Assembly (NCBI GenBank): GCA_964437595.1
Contig: CAYTHO010000021.1
Coordinates: forward strand, 1 to 64,000
Reading direction: 5' to 3'
DNA length: 64,000 nt
DNA from: DSYU01 sp964437595
GTDB taxonomy: Bacteria > Chloroflexota > Anaerolineae > Anaerolineales > Anaerolineaceae
In this document: positions 43,480 through 52,081 of the stretch, in pieces
How the letters are laid out: every line of letters begins with the position of its first letter
Position numbering within the stretch: position 1 is the first letter of the stretch
Notes under the pieces: generated by a model
Seen by the model: only the letters and a program-made list of their open reading frames with translations
Told to the model about the DNA's origin: nothing
Database searches by the model: none
Translations under genes and position numbers: made by a program

Positions 43480-44778
43480 ATGAAAAATCTGGTACCTGAT
43501 CTGCTGCCGCGGCTCACAGCGCGCCGCCTGCCGGGAATCCCAATGGGACCGGACACCTTCTTTCCAGCGTATGATGGTTATTCGCTGTGCAACGTTCCGG
43601 GCAGCATCTGCCGGTGGCTGGGCGCGCCAGGTTTTGGCGAACCATTGGCGCCGGAGATACTGCGCGCCTATCGAAATCAATACCGGCATGTCATCCTGCT
43701 GGTTGTGGATGGCATGGGACTGAATACCCTGGAAGAAGCATTCCGCCTGGCGCAAAACAACGCGGACTATGCTGTTTGGGGAGAAATGGCCGAGCAGAAT
43801 GAGGCTGTTCTATCACCGCTGACCAGCATCACTCCCAGCACCACCTCCGCGGCGATCACCTCTTTCTGGACGGGTGCAGCGCCTGCCCAGCACGGCATTG
43901 TGGGTTTCGAAGTCTGGCTGAAAGAATACGGCATGATCGCCAATATGATATTTCATTCCCCGGCCAGCTTCATGGGTGAAACTGACAGCTTGACCAAAGC
44001 CGGGTTTGACCCGCAGACGTTTCTGCCAACGCCTGTCCTCGGCCCACACCTGCTGCAGAATGGGGTGCGCCCATACGCATTTCAGCACCGCTCGATTGCC
44101 TATTCCGGCCTGTCGCGGATGCTGCAGCATGGGGCTGAGGTATATGGTTTCCGCAGCCTGAGCGATTTGTGGGTAACCATCAGCGCCATGCTGGACGCCC
44201 GGCCCGATGAAAAGAACTACACCTGGATTTACTGGGGCGACCTGGACGAGCACTCGCACCGCTTTGGCCCGGATGACCCGCGCGTTGCCCAGGAGATGGT
44301 GACTTTTAGCCGTCACCTGGGGTACTTTATTGAACAGCGCAAAAAGAAGCCAACCCGAGGCGATACCCTGCTGCTGATTTCTGCCGACCATGGGCACATC
44401 TATACCCCCGGAAACGCTCACTTTGAGCTGCGCAATCACCCCAGGTTGATGGACTGCCTGGTGATGCTGCCCAGTGGAGAAGCGCGCCTGCCTTATGCAT
44501 ACCTGCGCCCGGGCCGCGAGCGGGATTTCCTCGATTATCTTGAGGCCACCTGGCCGGGACAGTTCCCGTCTGTATCCGCGCAGCAGGCCATTGAGGCAGG
44601 GCTGTTCGGGACCGGAGAGGTATATCCACGGCTGGCCGACCGGGTCGGCGACCGGGTGGTTCTTCCGCAGAATGGTGCCTACTGGTGGTTCAGTAGCCGC
44701 GACAACCCCCTGCAGGGCAGGCACGGCGGCCTCAGCCGGACAGAAATGGTGATACCGCTGTTTTCAGTCGTTCTTTAA
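43480..44778 (+). CDS. alkaline-phosphatase-superfamily phosphodiesterase/nucleotide pyrophosphatase
   Basis: 432 aa. Metal-binding and catalytic motifs of the type I phosphodiesterase/nucleotide pyrophosphatase branch: ILLVVDGMGLNTL, the nucleophile region SITPSTTSAAITSFWTG, HGIVGFEVWL, DLDEHSHRFGPDDP and ISADHGHIYTPGN. No signal peptide, so cytoplasmic activity is likely. Ribosome site AAGGGAGA. The preceding 230 bp (43250-43479) is AT-rich, with TAAAAT at 43449-43454 as a possible -10. Substrate unknown. A strong terminator follows. Confidence 0.9.
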   Translation: MKNLVPDLLPRLTARRLPGIPMGPDTFFPAYDGYSLCNVPGSICRWLGAPGFGEPLAPEILRAYRNQYRHVILLVVDGMGLNTLEEAFRLAQNNADYAVWGEMAEQNEAVLSPLTSITPSTTSAAITSFWTGAAPAQHGIVGFEVWLKEYGMIANMIFHSPASFMGETDSLTKAGFDPQTFLPTPVLGPHLLQNGVRPYAFQHRSIAYSGLSRMLQHGAEVYGFRSLSDLWVTISAMLDARPDEKNYTWIYWGDLDEHSHRFGPDDPRVAQEMVTFSRHLGYFIEQRKKKPTRGDTLLLISADHGHIYTPGNAHFELRNHPRLMDCLVMLPSGEARLPYAYLRPGRERDFLDYLEATWPGQFPSVSAQQAIEAGLFGTGEVYPRLADRVGDRVVLPQNGAYWWFSSRDNPLQGRHGGLSRTEMVIPLFSVVL

Positions 44779-44780
44779 TA

Positions 44781-44810
44781 AAAAGCTGCGGCTCGACCGC
44801 AGCTTTTTTT
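44781..44810. terminator. bidirectional intrinsic terminator
   Basis: Perfect 11-bp stem AAAAGCTGCGG (44781-44791) with CCGCAGCTTTT (44797-44807), 5-nt loop, T7 on the plus strand and A4 on the other side. It serves the converging genes ending at 44778 and 44815. Confidence 0.9.
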
Positions 44811-44814
44811 ATCA

Positions 44815-45384
44815 TCACTCCAGCAGGATATCTTCCAGGTTCCGTTTGGGAACGTGGTGTACCTGCTGTTCATCGCGCCAGTATTTCACGCTGCCATCCG
44901 GGCCAAGCGGATCGACCTGAACGATTTCTTTGGGCTTGCCTAATGCCAGCACCAGAAGGATCTCATACTGAGGAGGCAGGTTCAGCATGGCCGCCAGTTC
45001 GGCCCTCCGCACCGAGCCGAGCATGCAGCCGCCCAGGCCCTTTTCCGCGGCGCCCAGCATGATGCTCTGCGCGGCAATGCCGTGATCGCAGCCAAAGGAT
45101 TTGCTGATGGTCGAATCGCCGAGGATGATGATATACGCGGCAGGGCGCTCCCCCTCTTCCGGGCCTGGCCAATCTTTGAGGTACCCGGCCCAGCCAAGGT
45201 GCTGGAAGATGCGCGCGTTTTTCTCCGGCTCGTTGCAGGCGTAGTATTTCAGCGCCTGTAGGTTCGACCCGGATGGCGACAGCCGGGCAAGATCAACCAG
45301 CTCGCGCAGTGCTTTCATCTCAACCGGTACATCCTGGAAGAACCGGCGGATGCTCCTGCTTTTGTGGATCAATTCGTGCAGCAT
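44815..45384 (-). CDS. nitroreductase-family flavoprotein
   Basis: 189 aa. FMN-binding Arg/Ser motif at the N-terminus (SRSIRRFFQDVPV), LVDLARLSPSGSNLQALKYY, and the C-terminal glycine-rich region GLGGCMLGSVRRAELAAMLNLPPQYEILLVLALGKPKE. Family members reduce nitro groups, quinones or flavins with NAD(P)H. Ribosome site GGAGGG. It lies 21 nt after the flavin-reductase-like gene, forming a three-gene oxidoreductase cluster with the aldo/keto reductase. Confidence 0.9.
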   Translation of the reverse strand: MLHELIHKSRSIRRFFQDVPVEMKALRELVDLARLSPSGSNLQALKYYACNEPEKNARIFQHLGWAGYLKDWPGPEEGERPAAYIIILGDSTISKSFGCDHGIAAQSIMLGAAEKGLGGCMLGSVRRAELAAMLNLPPQYEILLVLALGKPKEIVQVDPLGPDGSVKYWRDEQQVHHVPKRNLEDILLE

Positions 45385-45405
45385 GGTGGTACCCTCCTTA
45401 TCTGA

Positions 45406-45933
45406 CTACGTAGAATATCGGCTTGTGCCCTGCACGGCGAGGATCTCGCCGTAATAAATGCGGTGGTAATCCTTCTCCTGATAAATCCTGGCAATCGCCG
45501 GGTCGAGGAAGTGCGATGGGTCCATATTCTGCCAGTACATCTTGCGGCATTCGATGACCAGGTCCGCTTCAGCGTAAGACGGCGCGGCTACACAGGTGGA
45601 TTCGGTCAGCGTCAGCCCGGCAGCGGCGATTTTGTCTCCATCCCGCCCGGACTTGGTGCCCAACAGCGAAAGTGCCTGGTGGTATTCCTTCGGAAAAGCG
45701 CACACGGTGAAGGTGCTGAAGCGCTCCATGAACTGGTAGGTGTAGCGCTGCGGGCGGACAACGACCTGGATGAAAGGCCGTCCCCACATCACACCCAGGC
45801 TGCCCCAACTGATGGTCATGGCGTTATACTGCTGCTCCTGGTAATCGCCGCTGCTCAAAAGCAGCCAGTCGATCTCGAAGAAGCTGTAGGCCTTTACGGT
45901 AAAGTTTTCAATGGCGATCGGACTGCGTTCCAT
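45406..45933 (-). CDS. flavin-reductase-like FMN-binding protein
   Basis: 175 aa from the ATG at 45933, which follows AAGGCAGCT; a longer frame to 46035 runs antisense-like through the neighbouring gene and is not credible. The split-barrel flavin reductase pattern is visible: NAMTISWGSLGVMWGRPFIQVVVRPQRYTYQF and FTVCAFPKEYHQALSLLGTKSGRDGDK. It overlaps the end of the aldo/keto reductase gene by 26 nt. Likely an FMN-dependent reductase in the same operon. Confidence 0.87.
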   Translation of the reverse strand: MERSPIAIENFTVKAYSFFEIDWLLLSSGDYQEQQYNAMTISWGSLGVMWGRPFIQVVVRPQRYTYQFMERFSTFTVCAFPKEYHQALSLLGTKSGRDGDKIAAAGLTLTESTCVAAPSYAEADLVIECRKMYWQNMDPSHFLDPAIARIYQEKDYHRIYYGEILAVQGTSRYST

Positions 45934-46942
45934 AGCTGCCTTTCTTTGTGCGTAACGTGAAGGAGGTTTCCGGGCTGCGCTCGTCGGTGCGGTCGGTGGC
46001 AGGCGGCGGCTCGATGGAGAGGGCCGAGATCTCATCGCGCAGTTCGGGGGTCATATCGATTTCCAGGGCCTTGAGCGATCCTTCTAACTGCTTCAGGCTG
46101 CGCGCGCCGATGATGGGCGCGGTGATCGCCGGATGGGCAGCCACCCAAGCAACCGCCAGCCCGGCGGGCTCGTAGCCGCGCTCGCGGGCGAAGGCGCTAA
46201 AGCGGACGGCAGTATCCGACATCCAGTCATCGCCGTAGCGGCGGATGTACGCCTTGTTGCCCAGCAGGCGCCCAACATCGGGTTTCTGATCGCTGGCGTA
46301 TTTGCCGGTGAGCAGACCGCCGCCCAGCGGGCTGTAGCTGATCACGCCCAATTCTTCAGCTTCGGCCATTGGCAGGATTTCTACCTCGGCCTGGCGCTTG
46401 ACCAGGTTGTACATGGGCTGCAGCACGGCAAACGGCGCCAGCCTTTCTTTGGCCGAAATGCCCAATGCTTTCATCACCTGCCAGGCGGCAAAGTTGCTGG
46501 CGCCCAGGTACAGCACCTTGCCCTGGTGAACCAGGTCGTCCAGCGCGCGCAGGGTTTCTTCCAGGGGGGTTACTTCATCAAAATGGTGGATGAAGTAGAT
46601 ATCCAGGTAGTCGGTGCCCATGCGCTTCAGGCTGGTTTCGATGGTGCGCAAGATGTGCTTGCGGGTAGCGCCACCTGCGTTGACATCATCACCGTGGGGA
46701 AAATAGACCTTGGAGGTCAGGATCAGGTCGTCGCGCTGGCCAGCGACCAGCCTGCCCAGGATTTGTTCGGATTTGCCGCCGGCATAGCCATCGGCGCAGT
46801 CAAAAAAGTTTATGCCGATCTCCCGGCAGCGGTGGAAGATCGCCGCGGAGGCCTCCTCGTCCGCCTCGGCGCCGAAGGTCATGGTGCCGAGGCACAATTT
46901 GGATACTTTGATACCGGTCTTGCCTAAGAAGCGATATTCCAT
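45908..46942 (-). CDS. aldo/keto reductase
   Basis: 344 aa, distinct from the reductase at 8168-9151. Tetrad residues: Asp48, Tyr53 (FFDCADGYAGGKSE), Lys78 (LTSKVYFPHGD) and His119/120 (LDIYFIHHFDE). The C-terminal cofactor site reads APIIGARSLKQLEGSLKALE. It resembles the YghZ/Tas-like branch that acts on methylglyoxal-type or sugar carbonyls; the substrate is not assignable. The ATG follows CAGGAGAACTACT. First gene of the 45-47 kb oxidoreductase cluster. Confidence 0.92.
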   Translation of the reverse strand: MEYRFLGKTGIKVSKLCLGTMTFGAEADEEASAAIFHRCREIGINFFDCADGYAGGKSEQILGRLVAGQRDDLILTSKVYFPHGDDVNAGGATRKHILRTIETSLKRMGTDYLDIYFIHHFDEVTPLEETLRALDDLVHQGKVLYLGASNFAAWQVMKALGISAKERLAPFAVLQPMYNLVKRQAEVEILPMAEAEELGVISYSPLGGGLLTGKYASDQKPDVGRLLGNKAYIRRYGDDWMSDTAVRFSAFARERGYEPAGLAVAWVAAHPAITAPIIGARSLKQLEGSLKALEIDMTPELRDEISALSIEPPPATDRTDERSPETSFTLRTKKGSYGTQSDRH

Positions 46943-47099
46943 AGTAGTTCTCCTGGAAAAAGGTTCGGGATCAGGGGTGGATATCTACCGATATATACGA
47001 ACGTTTGGCAGTGCAGATCTTCGAAGGCCAGCAGGCCGCGCTCGAGGTGCGGCCACCAGATCGCTGGGTGCATACCGCGCGCCCACTGCCAGACCGGGA

Positions 47100-48833
47100 T
47101 CAGGAGGCAGAGGATGACGGTTTGCTGTCGTTTGCTGGTCTTCTGCCGCGCCCTCCACGCCTTCCGCGGCGGTGGGAACTGGAGGGGCGTTCACCTGACG
47201 GATGGCTTTCGGAAGGGGAACCTTCCCCATGGTCGCCGGAAGGAGCGCGATCCCTGGAGCGTTCGGCGACCATCGGCCTTCCGCCGCCGGCTGAACGCCC
47301 GCCGCCGGGCCTGCCCTCAGAGCGGTTTCTAGGGGAAGAACGGCCCGGACCCCCGCTGGAACTGCCTATCCTTTCCTGAGAAGACCGACCGGTTGGCTGC
47401 GGCGTTTGCGCCGTATGGAAGTTCTTATGATAAAAATCGTCCAGCAGCATGGCGATGCCGGAAAGGACTTCCTCATCTTCACCCAGGCTTTTGAGCAGCG
47501 GCAGGAAGCGCTGCATGCGTTCGGTTTGCAGCCGGTCGCGCTCGCGCAGCTGTGATTCCAAAAATGCCGTGGTGCGCTGCGAAACGATTGCCTGCACATC
47601 TTCCTCGCTTGGCACGGGACGTTCCTCAAAGTTGATCGTGAAGCGTTTACCAATGCGCATCAGCTCGGCCCGCTCCAGCGCATTGACCAGTGAGATGGCC
47701 ACGCCGCTTGCGCCAGCCCGTCCGGTCCGCCCGGCGCGGTGAATGTACGACTCGTGTTCGTCGGGCACTTCGTAAAGAATCACATGCGAAAGCTCAGGGA
47801 TGTCGATGCCGCGCGAAGCCACATCGGTTGCCACCAGGAAGCGCAGCATGCCCTGGCGGATCTGTTCCATCACCTCTTCGCGCACGTTCTGGCTCAGGTC
47901 CGAGCTGATCTCGGCTGCGCTGTAACCATAGCGCTGCAGAATGGTCGCCACGAAGTGGACGCGCTCCTTTGTATTGCAGAAGATCAGCGCGGAGGCCGGG
48001 TTCTCTGCCTCGATAATGCGGATCAGGCTGCGCTCCTTATCCATCGGGCGCACGGTGTACATCACATGGTCGGTCTCGGTGACGTGAACGTGGTCGCTGG
48101 ACAGGTTGAGGAAATGCGGCTGGTGCATGAACTCGTTAGCCAGCGCCAGCACGCGCGGCGGGAAGGTGGCCGAAAACATATAGGTATTGATGGGGGTGCG
48201 CGGCAGATAGCGCTGGACGCGCTTCATATCCGGGTAAAAACCCATCGACAGCATGCGGTCGGCTTCGTCAAAGATAAAGATTTTCAGCTTATCCAGAGTC
48301 AGCGAACGGCGCAGCAGGTGATCGAGGATGCGCCCGGGGGTGCCGACCACCAGGTGCGCGCCCTGGCGGAACGCATCCAACTGCGGGCCATACGCGGTGC
48401 CGCCGTACACGGCCACACTGCGCACGTTCATCTCACTGCCCAGGATATTGGCTTCGTGGATCACCTGCTGGGCCAGCTCGCGGGTGGGGACAAGCACCAG
48501 CGCCTGGGTGGCGTTTTGCTCGGGGTTGATGCGCTGGAAAACGGGCACCAGGTAGGCGCCGGTCTTGCCGCTGCCGGTGCGCGATTGGATCATTACGTCG
48601 CGGTGGGCAAGAATGTAGGGGATGGCGCGGGCCTGAACCTGCATCAGCGTTGTCCAGCCCATCTTTTCGAAGCCGGCGCGCAGTCCATGCGGCAGATCGG
48701 CCATGGTATATTCAGGCAGAAGTTCGCCCGTTTCAGCGCCGGGTACGGCCTGGCTGGTCATGGGCTGATCGGTGTTCGCCGGGGAATCGTCTGTTGACGG
48801 CATCTCCAGCGGGGTATTTTCATCGTTTATCAT
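47100..48833 (-). CDS. DEAD-box RNA helicase
   Basis: 577 aa from the ATG at 48833 (GGAAG 5 nt upstream); ATGs at 48845 and 48851 are alternatives. The two RecA-like domains carry Q motif and motif I SRTGSGKTGAYLVP, Ia PTRELAQQ, GTPGRILDHL, II DEAD (IFDEADRMLSMGF), III FSATFPP, ARGIDIPE-type motif (VASRGIDIPELSHV) and VI HRAGRTGRAG. The C-terminal 110 residues are low-complexity, rich in Arg, Gly, Ser and Pro (RPGGGRSAGGGRP, HRRGRRGGRGRR), a probable RNA-binding tail. Likely role: RNA unwinding in ribosome assembly or mRNA turnover, in the style of CsdA/DeaD. Confidence 0.94.
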   Translation of the reverse strand: MINDENTPLEMPSTDDSPANTDQPMTSQAVPGAETGELLPEYTMADLPHGLRAGFEKMGWTTLMQVQARAIPYILAHRDVMIQSRTGSGKTGAYLVPVFQRINPEQNATQALVLVPTRELAQQVIHEANILGSEMNVRSVAVYGGTAYGPQLDAFRQGAHLVVGTPGRILDHLLRRSLTLDKLKIFIFDEADRMLSMGFYPDMKRVQRYLPRTPINTYMFSATFPPRVLALANEFMHQPHFLNLSSDHVHVTETDHVMYTVRPMDKERSLIRIIEAENPASALIFCNTKERVHFVATILQRYGYSAAEISSDLSQNVREEVMEQIRQGMLRFLVATDVASRGIDIPELSHVILYEVPDEHESYIHRAGRTGRAGASGVAISLVNALERAELMRIGKRFTINFEERPVPSEEDVQAIVSQRTTAFLESQLRERDRLQTERMQRFLPLLKSLGEDEEVLSGIAMLLDDFYHKNFHTAQTPQPTGRSSQERIGSSSGGPGRSSPRNRSEGRPGGGRSAGGGRPMVAERSRDRAPSGDHGEGSPSESHPSGERPSSSHRRGRRGGRGRRPANDSKPSSSAS

Positions 48834-48987
48834 ATTTTCTTCCATTATCATTCGGGTTTCGCACGGTGGCCGGAACTCAACTAGCAATTGTTCCGGCCTA
48901 TGCGCCTTTCGGCTTTATCCCCCAAGAGGGACTTTGTTCATTATATCCCAAGTGACCTTCCATCGTGATTCCGCCTGGTTTATAATT

Positions 48988-49785
48988 TTGCCACTTGAAA
49001 TCCTGATTGCCAGCTATGAGGTCAACATCAAACACCGGTCCCTAATTTTTATTATTTTCCTCGCCATTGCATTGGCTATCTCCGTTGTTCTAAACCTGAT
49101 CCTTTTTTCGACAGCAAAGCAATATTATGCGCAGCTAAACGGAGCCCGACTCGATCCACTGGCGTTGTCTGCGTTCCCGGTTTCGGAAACCGTTCTCGGA
49201 CAGCCCGGCGCAAATGCCAAACGGATTGTATTCTTTGGCGATTCTCGAGCGGCTATGTGGCCCGCGCCGGTTGGTATGAGCGGATATGAATTTGTCAATC
49301 GCGGTATTGGTTCACAGACTTCGGCTCAAGTCCTGGCGCGTTACGATTTCCACGTGAAGCCATTGGAACCTCAGGTCCTGATTCTTCAGGTAGGAATCAA
49401 TGATCTTAAAACGATCCCCCTGTTTCCGGAGAAAAAGGATCGTATTGTTTCAGACTGCAAGAATAATATAGAGCGAATCGTTACGAAAGCCTTTCAACAA
49501 AATTCCTTCGTCATCCTGACTACAATCTTTCCGGAAGGCAATTTACCCCTCGAGCGAGCCGCGTTTTGGTCGGAAGATGTGGGGAAAGCGGTAACAGAAG
49601 TAAATCAGTTTATTTTTGCGATGGAGGGAGATCGAGTTGCTGTTTTCGATACAGCAAAAATCATTGCAGGTGGAAATGATCTGGTAAAAAAAGAATATCA
49701 GAAAGACTTTTTACATGTTAACGAGGCAGGATATGCAACTCTAAACGAGCAGCTTCGAATCATTCTATCGGATCAGAATGAGTAG
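48988..49785 (+). CDS. SGNH/GDSL-type hydrolase, membrane-anchored
   Basis: About 265 aa. A signal-anchor helix (SLIFIIFLAIALAISVVLNLIL) is followed by an SGNH-hydrolase domain: block I GDSRAAMWP (nucleophile Ser), block III VGINDL, and the C-terminal DFLHVNEAGY with the catalytic Asp/His. It probably acts outside the membrane as an esterase or acyl hydrolase. The start is unclear: the frame is open far upstream, but TATAAT (48981-48986) lies directly before the TTG at 48988 and no in-frame ATG or ribosome site precedes the hydrophobic segment. A non-standard start shortly after the -10 is possible. Confidence 0.8.
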   Translation: MPLEILIASYEVNIKHRSLIFIIFLAIALAISVVLNLILFSTAKQYYAQLNGARLDPLALSAFPVSETVLGQPGANAKRIVFFGDSRAAMWPAPVGMSGYEFVNRGIGSQTSAQVLARYDFHVKPLEPQVLILQVGINDLKTIPLFPEKKDRIVSDCKNNIERIVTKAFQQNSFVILTTIFPEGNLPLERAAFWSEDVGKAVTEVNQFIFAMEGDRVAVFDTAKIIAGGNDLVKKEYQKDFLHVNEAGYATLNEQLRIILSDQNE

Positions 49786-49801
49786 AAGGGCGTTACCTGG
49801 G

Positions 49802-50587
49802 TCAACTTCGTTTCCGGTGCAACCACGATAACCCCAGAAGATACATCGTTGCGACGCCAAACCCGATCAGCGTGCCCCAGAATATTCCCAGGCGCGGATA
49901 GCAATAAGCAATGGTCAGCAGGTACAGCACCAGCGCCCACAGCCCGGTGGGGATGTTCTTGATGATGCTGTGGGCCTGCTCCGGCCCGTAGGTGGAGTGG
50001 ACGATAAGCACCAGCGGGAAGGCGGTGATGGGAAAGGCGCTAAACAGCCCGGCCCAACTGGGAGGCACCAGGTTAGCGGCGCCGGTGATGGCCAGGATGG
50101 TCAGCGCGGCCAGGCCGGCCCGGAAGAGGACGACGCCCAGTCCCAGGTGGACCTGCTGGCGGATGGTGGTATTGGGAATGCCGCGAAACAGGGCGGCGTA
50201 AGCCGTGATTGCCCCCACGCCGACCAGCGCGCAGGCCCAGCCCGGCAGCGGCAGCATGTGCAGGAGCGCATCTACGGCAAAGAAGGCCGCCATCCCAGCG
50301 GAGGATGCAATCAGGATGCCTGCTATCCTGCCGGTAATGATCTTCTGCGATGATACCCAGAAGTAAATGAAGAAGAAGCTCAACAGCGCGGCCAGCCCGG
50401 CGATATTGTATACCGCGCTGTGTGCGGCAAAAGCTGCGCCCTGCTCCAGGCCAATGAAGAACAGTGCAATGGCCGAGCCGAGCGGGTAGCCAGAGAGAAT
50501 CCCTGCCACGCGCGGGCTGACCCGCTCCGCCACGATGGAAAGCGTTGTGACGATGGCAATAGTGAGGGCAACTTTGAGCAGGATCAT
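49802..50587 (-). CDS. polytopic membrane protein with internal duplication
   Basis: 261 aa with about eight hydrophobic segments. The two halves resemble each other: RVAGILSGYPLGSAIALFFI...LEQG near residues 26-51 and SWAGLFSAFPITAFPLVLIV...GPEQ near 178-204, each followed by a similar helix pair. Such inverted or direct repeats are typical of small transporters. It is similar in style to GlpM/DUF3147-like proteins, but that assignment is weak. Preceded on its strand by a terminator of the upstream gene. Confidence 0.75.
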   Translation of the reverse strand: MILLKVALTIAIVTTLSIVAERVSPRVAGILSGYPLGSAIALFFIGLEQGAAFAAHSAVYNIAGLAALLSFFFIYFWVSSQKIITGRIAGILIASSAGMAAFFAVDALLHMLPLPGWACALVGVGAITAYAALFRGIPNTTIRQQVHLGLGVVLFRAGLAALTILAITGAANLVPPSWAGLFSAFPITAFPLVLIVHSTYGPEQAHSIIKNIPTGLWALVLYLLTIAYCYPRLGIFWGTLIGFGVATMYLLGLSWLHRKRS

Positions 50588-50593
50588 TTTTAA

Positions 50594-50629
50594 AATGGTT
50601 CACCAGGTTGGATAACCTGGTGAACCATT
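50594..50629 (-). terminator. intrinsic terminator of the 50636-51469 gene
   Basis: Perfect 16-bp stem AATGGTTCACCAGGTT (50594-50609) with its complement (50614-50629), 4-nt loop. On the minus strand it runs into ATTTTAAAAA. Confidence 0.85.
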
Positions 50630-50635
50630 CACAGT

Positions 50636-51469
50636 CTATTCGAGCGACTTCTTCGAACGCGTTTTCTGGAGCTGAAGCTCGGGCATCTGGTGGTTGAGCA
50701 GGTCGAGGGAAAGCTCGATCACCTCGCGGGCTTCATCCGGGGTGGTGGTGCCGATGGTGACCATATCCTGCTCGCGGATGGTGTTCCAGGCGAAAGCCAA
50801 GCCAACGATGGGCAGCAGCTTTCCGGCAGCCAGGGGCTTGATGGTCATGACCGGCTTGTGCGCGTTGGCGATGATGTGCTGCACCCAATCGGCCTCCACC
50901 TGCATGAGGAAGCCGGCGGCGTTGTAGATCTGGATATACGTTTCCACGTCAGCGCACATGCGGTCGGCGTAGACGGGGGTCTCGGGCATGTGGGTCGATA
51001 GACCCGGCACCATGCCGCGCTCGCGGATCAGTTTGGTATACCGGCCCAGGTCGCGGATCACGCCTTCGCGGCGGTCGAGGAGGGCGTCGGTCACGCACTG
51101 ATGCGGCATGCAGAAGGTGGCGTTGAGCTTTTTGCACAGGTCGAACATCACCTCGGGCTCGGTATTGGGATCGCCGCCCGGGGCGATGTTGAAGATAGGG
51201 GTGATGATGCGCGTCATGGCGCGCCCAGTCTGGTCTTCCGCATCGAGTACGGCATCCTCTAGAAGCTGCGATGGTGGTCCCATCACCGCGTCCACGCCGT
51301 TTTCCAGGAACACGGCCAATACTTTTGTGATCCGCTCCCGCGTTTGCAGGTCTTTGATAAATTTATCCTTGGCCAGGCTGGTATGCGAATAGCCGAGGAA
51401 CCAGTTTGTGCCAACCAACAGCCGCGGCAGACTCACGCCGCCGACCATCGTGCGAGGGAATTCGTTCAC
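50636..51469 (-). CDS. putative TIM-barrel protein of unknown function
   Basis: 277 aa from the GTG at 51469, which follows AAGGAG at 6-nt spacing; the longer frame to 51556 would include the promoter TATAAT at 51536-51541. Features: GGVSLPRLLVGTNWFLGYSHTS near the N-terminus, VFLENGVDAVMGPPSQ, MTRIITPIFNI, a His/Cys segment FCMPHQCVTDALLDRR, and VTIGTTTPDEAREVIELSLDLL at the end. The alternation of strands and helices and the C-terminal motif suggest a TIM barrel of aldolase or aldo-keto type, but no catalytic set is recognised. Confidence 0.72.
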   Translation of the reverse strand: MNEFPRTMVGGVSLPRLLVGTNWFLGYSHTSLAKDKFIKDLQTRERITKVLAVFLENGVDAVMGPPSQLLEDAVLDAEDQTGRAMTRIITPIFNIAPGGDPNTEPEVMFDLCKKLNATFCMPHQCVTDALLDRREGVIRDLGRYTKLIRERGMVPGLSTHMPETPVYADRMCADVETYIQIYNAAGFLMQVEADWVQHIIANAHKPVMTIKPLAAGKLLPIVGLAFAWNTIREQDMVTIGTTTPDEAREVIELSLDLLNHQMPELQLQKTRSKKSLE

Positions 51470-51535
51470 CGTAAGCTCCTTGTGGATATCACCGATAGCA
51501 CGAACAGGCAAAATAATCGCTATGTTATTTTCCGT

Positions 51536-51541
51536 ATTATA
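51536..51541 (-). promoter_or_regulatory. -10 TATAAT of the 50636-51469 gene
   Basis: Consensus TATAAT on the minus strand about 65 nt before the GTG start; the -35 (TGGCAC, 16-nt spacer) is weak. Confidence 0.5.
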
Positions 51542-51574
51542 CCGGGGCGGGCGCATTGTGCCATGTGTTGAATG

Positions 51575-52081
51575 TCAGGCTTGTGATGACGGCGCGTCAT
51601 GGACCGCTGCCTGCTGCATGTACCGCTCGACCCATCTCCCGACGATGGCATAGCGGAATTCCTTCCCCTGGAACGTCAGGATGGCGGCCACGATCCCGTA
51701 AATGATCATGGTAAAGAACATCACGATCATCAAAACAATGATGCTTACGGGTATGAGAAACATGCCGCCGAGCAGCGCGCCTGCGAGCGGCCCTGAATCT
51801 GTTCCCTGGAAAGCTACTGGCAAGATGAAGCTGCTAAAAAACATCAGGAAAAAGAAAGCGGCATAACAGCCAAAACCGATCACCCAGAGTAAGATGAACG
51901 TAATTTGAAAGGCGATGGCCTGGAGCGATTGAAAGGCCACGTCGCGCGACCGTTCACGCTGGGTTACCCAGATAGTGATTGGAGCGATCATGCCAACCAT
52001 CGGGACGAGGACGGATACGTGCCCCAACGCTGCGATAATGCGCTCATCCTGCGTGGAAAGGGGAGAAGTGTTTACGGCCAT
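51575..52081 (-). CDS. DUF4870-like membrane protein
   Basis: 168 aa. LSTQDERIIAALGHVSVLVPMVGMIAPITIWVTQRERSRDVAFQSLQAIAFQ is the typical start of DUF4870/Tic20-like proteins, with four hydrophobic segments and the end FRYAIVGRWVERYMQQ. The ATG lies inside the last codons of the SDR gene (10-nt overlap), indicating translational coupling. Function unknown. Confidence 0.88.
   Translation of the reverse strand: MAVNTSPLSTQDERIIAALGHVSVLVPMVGMIAPITIWVTQRERSRDVAFQSLQAIAFQITFILLWVIGFGCYAAFFFLMFFSSFILPVAFQGTDSGPLAGALLGGMFLIPVSIIVLMIVMFFTMIIYGIVAAILTFQGKEFRYAIVGRWVERYMQQAAVHDAPSSQA

Noticed and set aside
43813..44724. 303-aa minus-strand frame
   Set aside because: Antisense to the alkaline-phosphatase-like gene; no ribosome site or domain.
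47739..48797. 352-aa plus-strand frame
   Set aside because: Antisense to the DEAD-box helicase; no motifs and no start signals.
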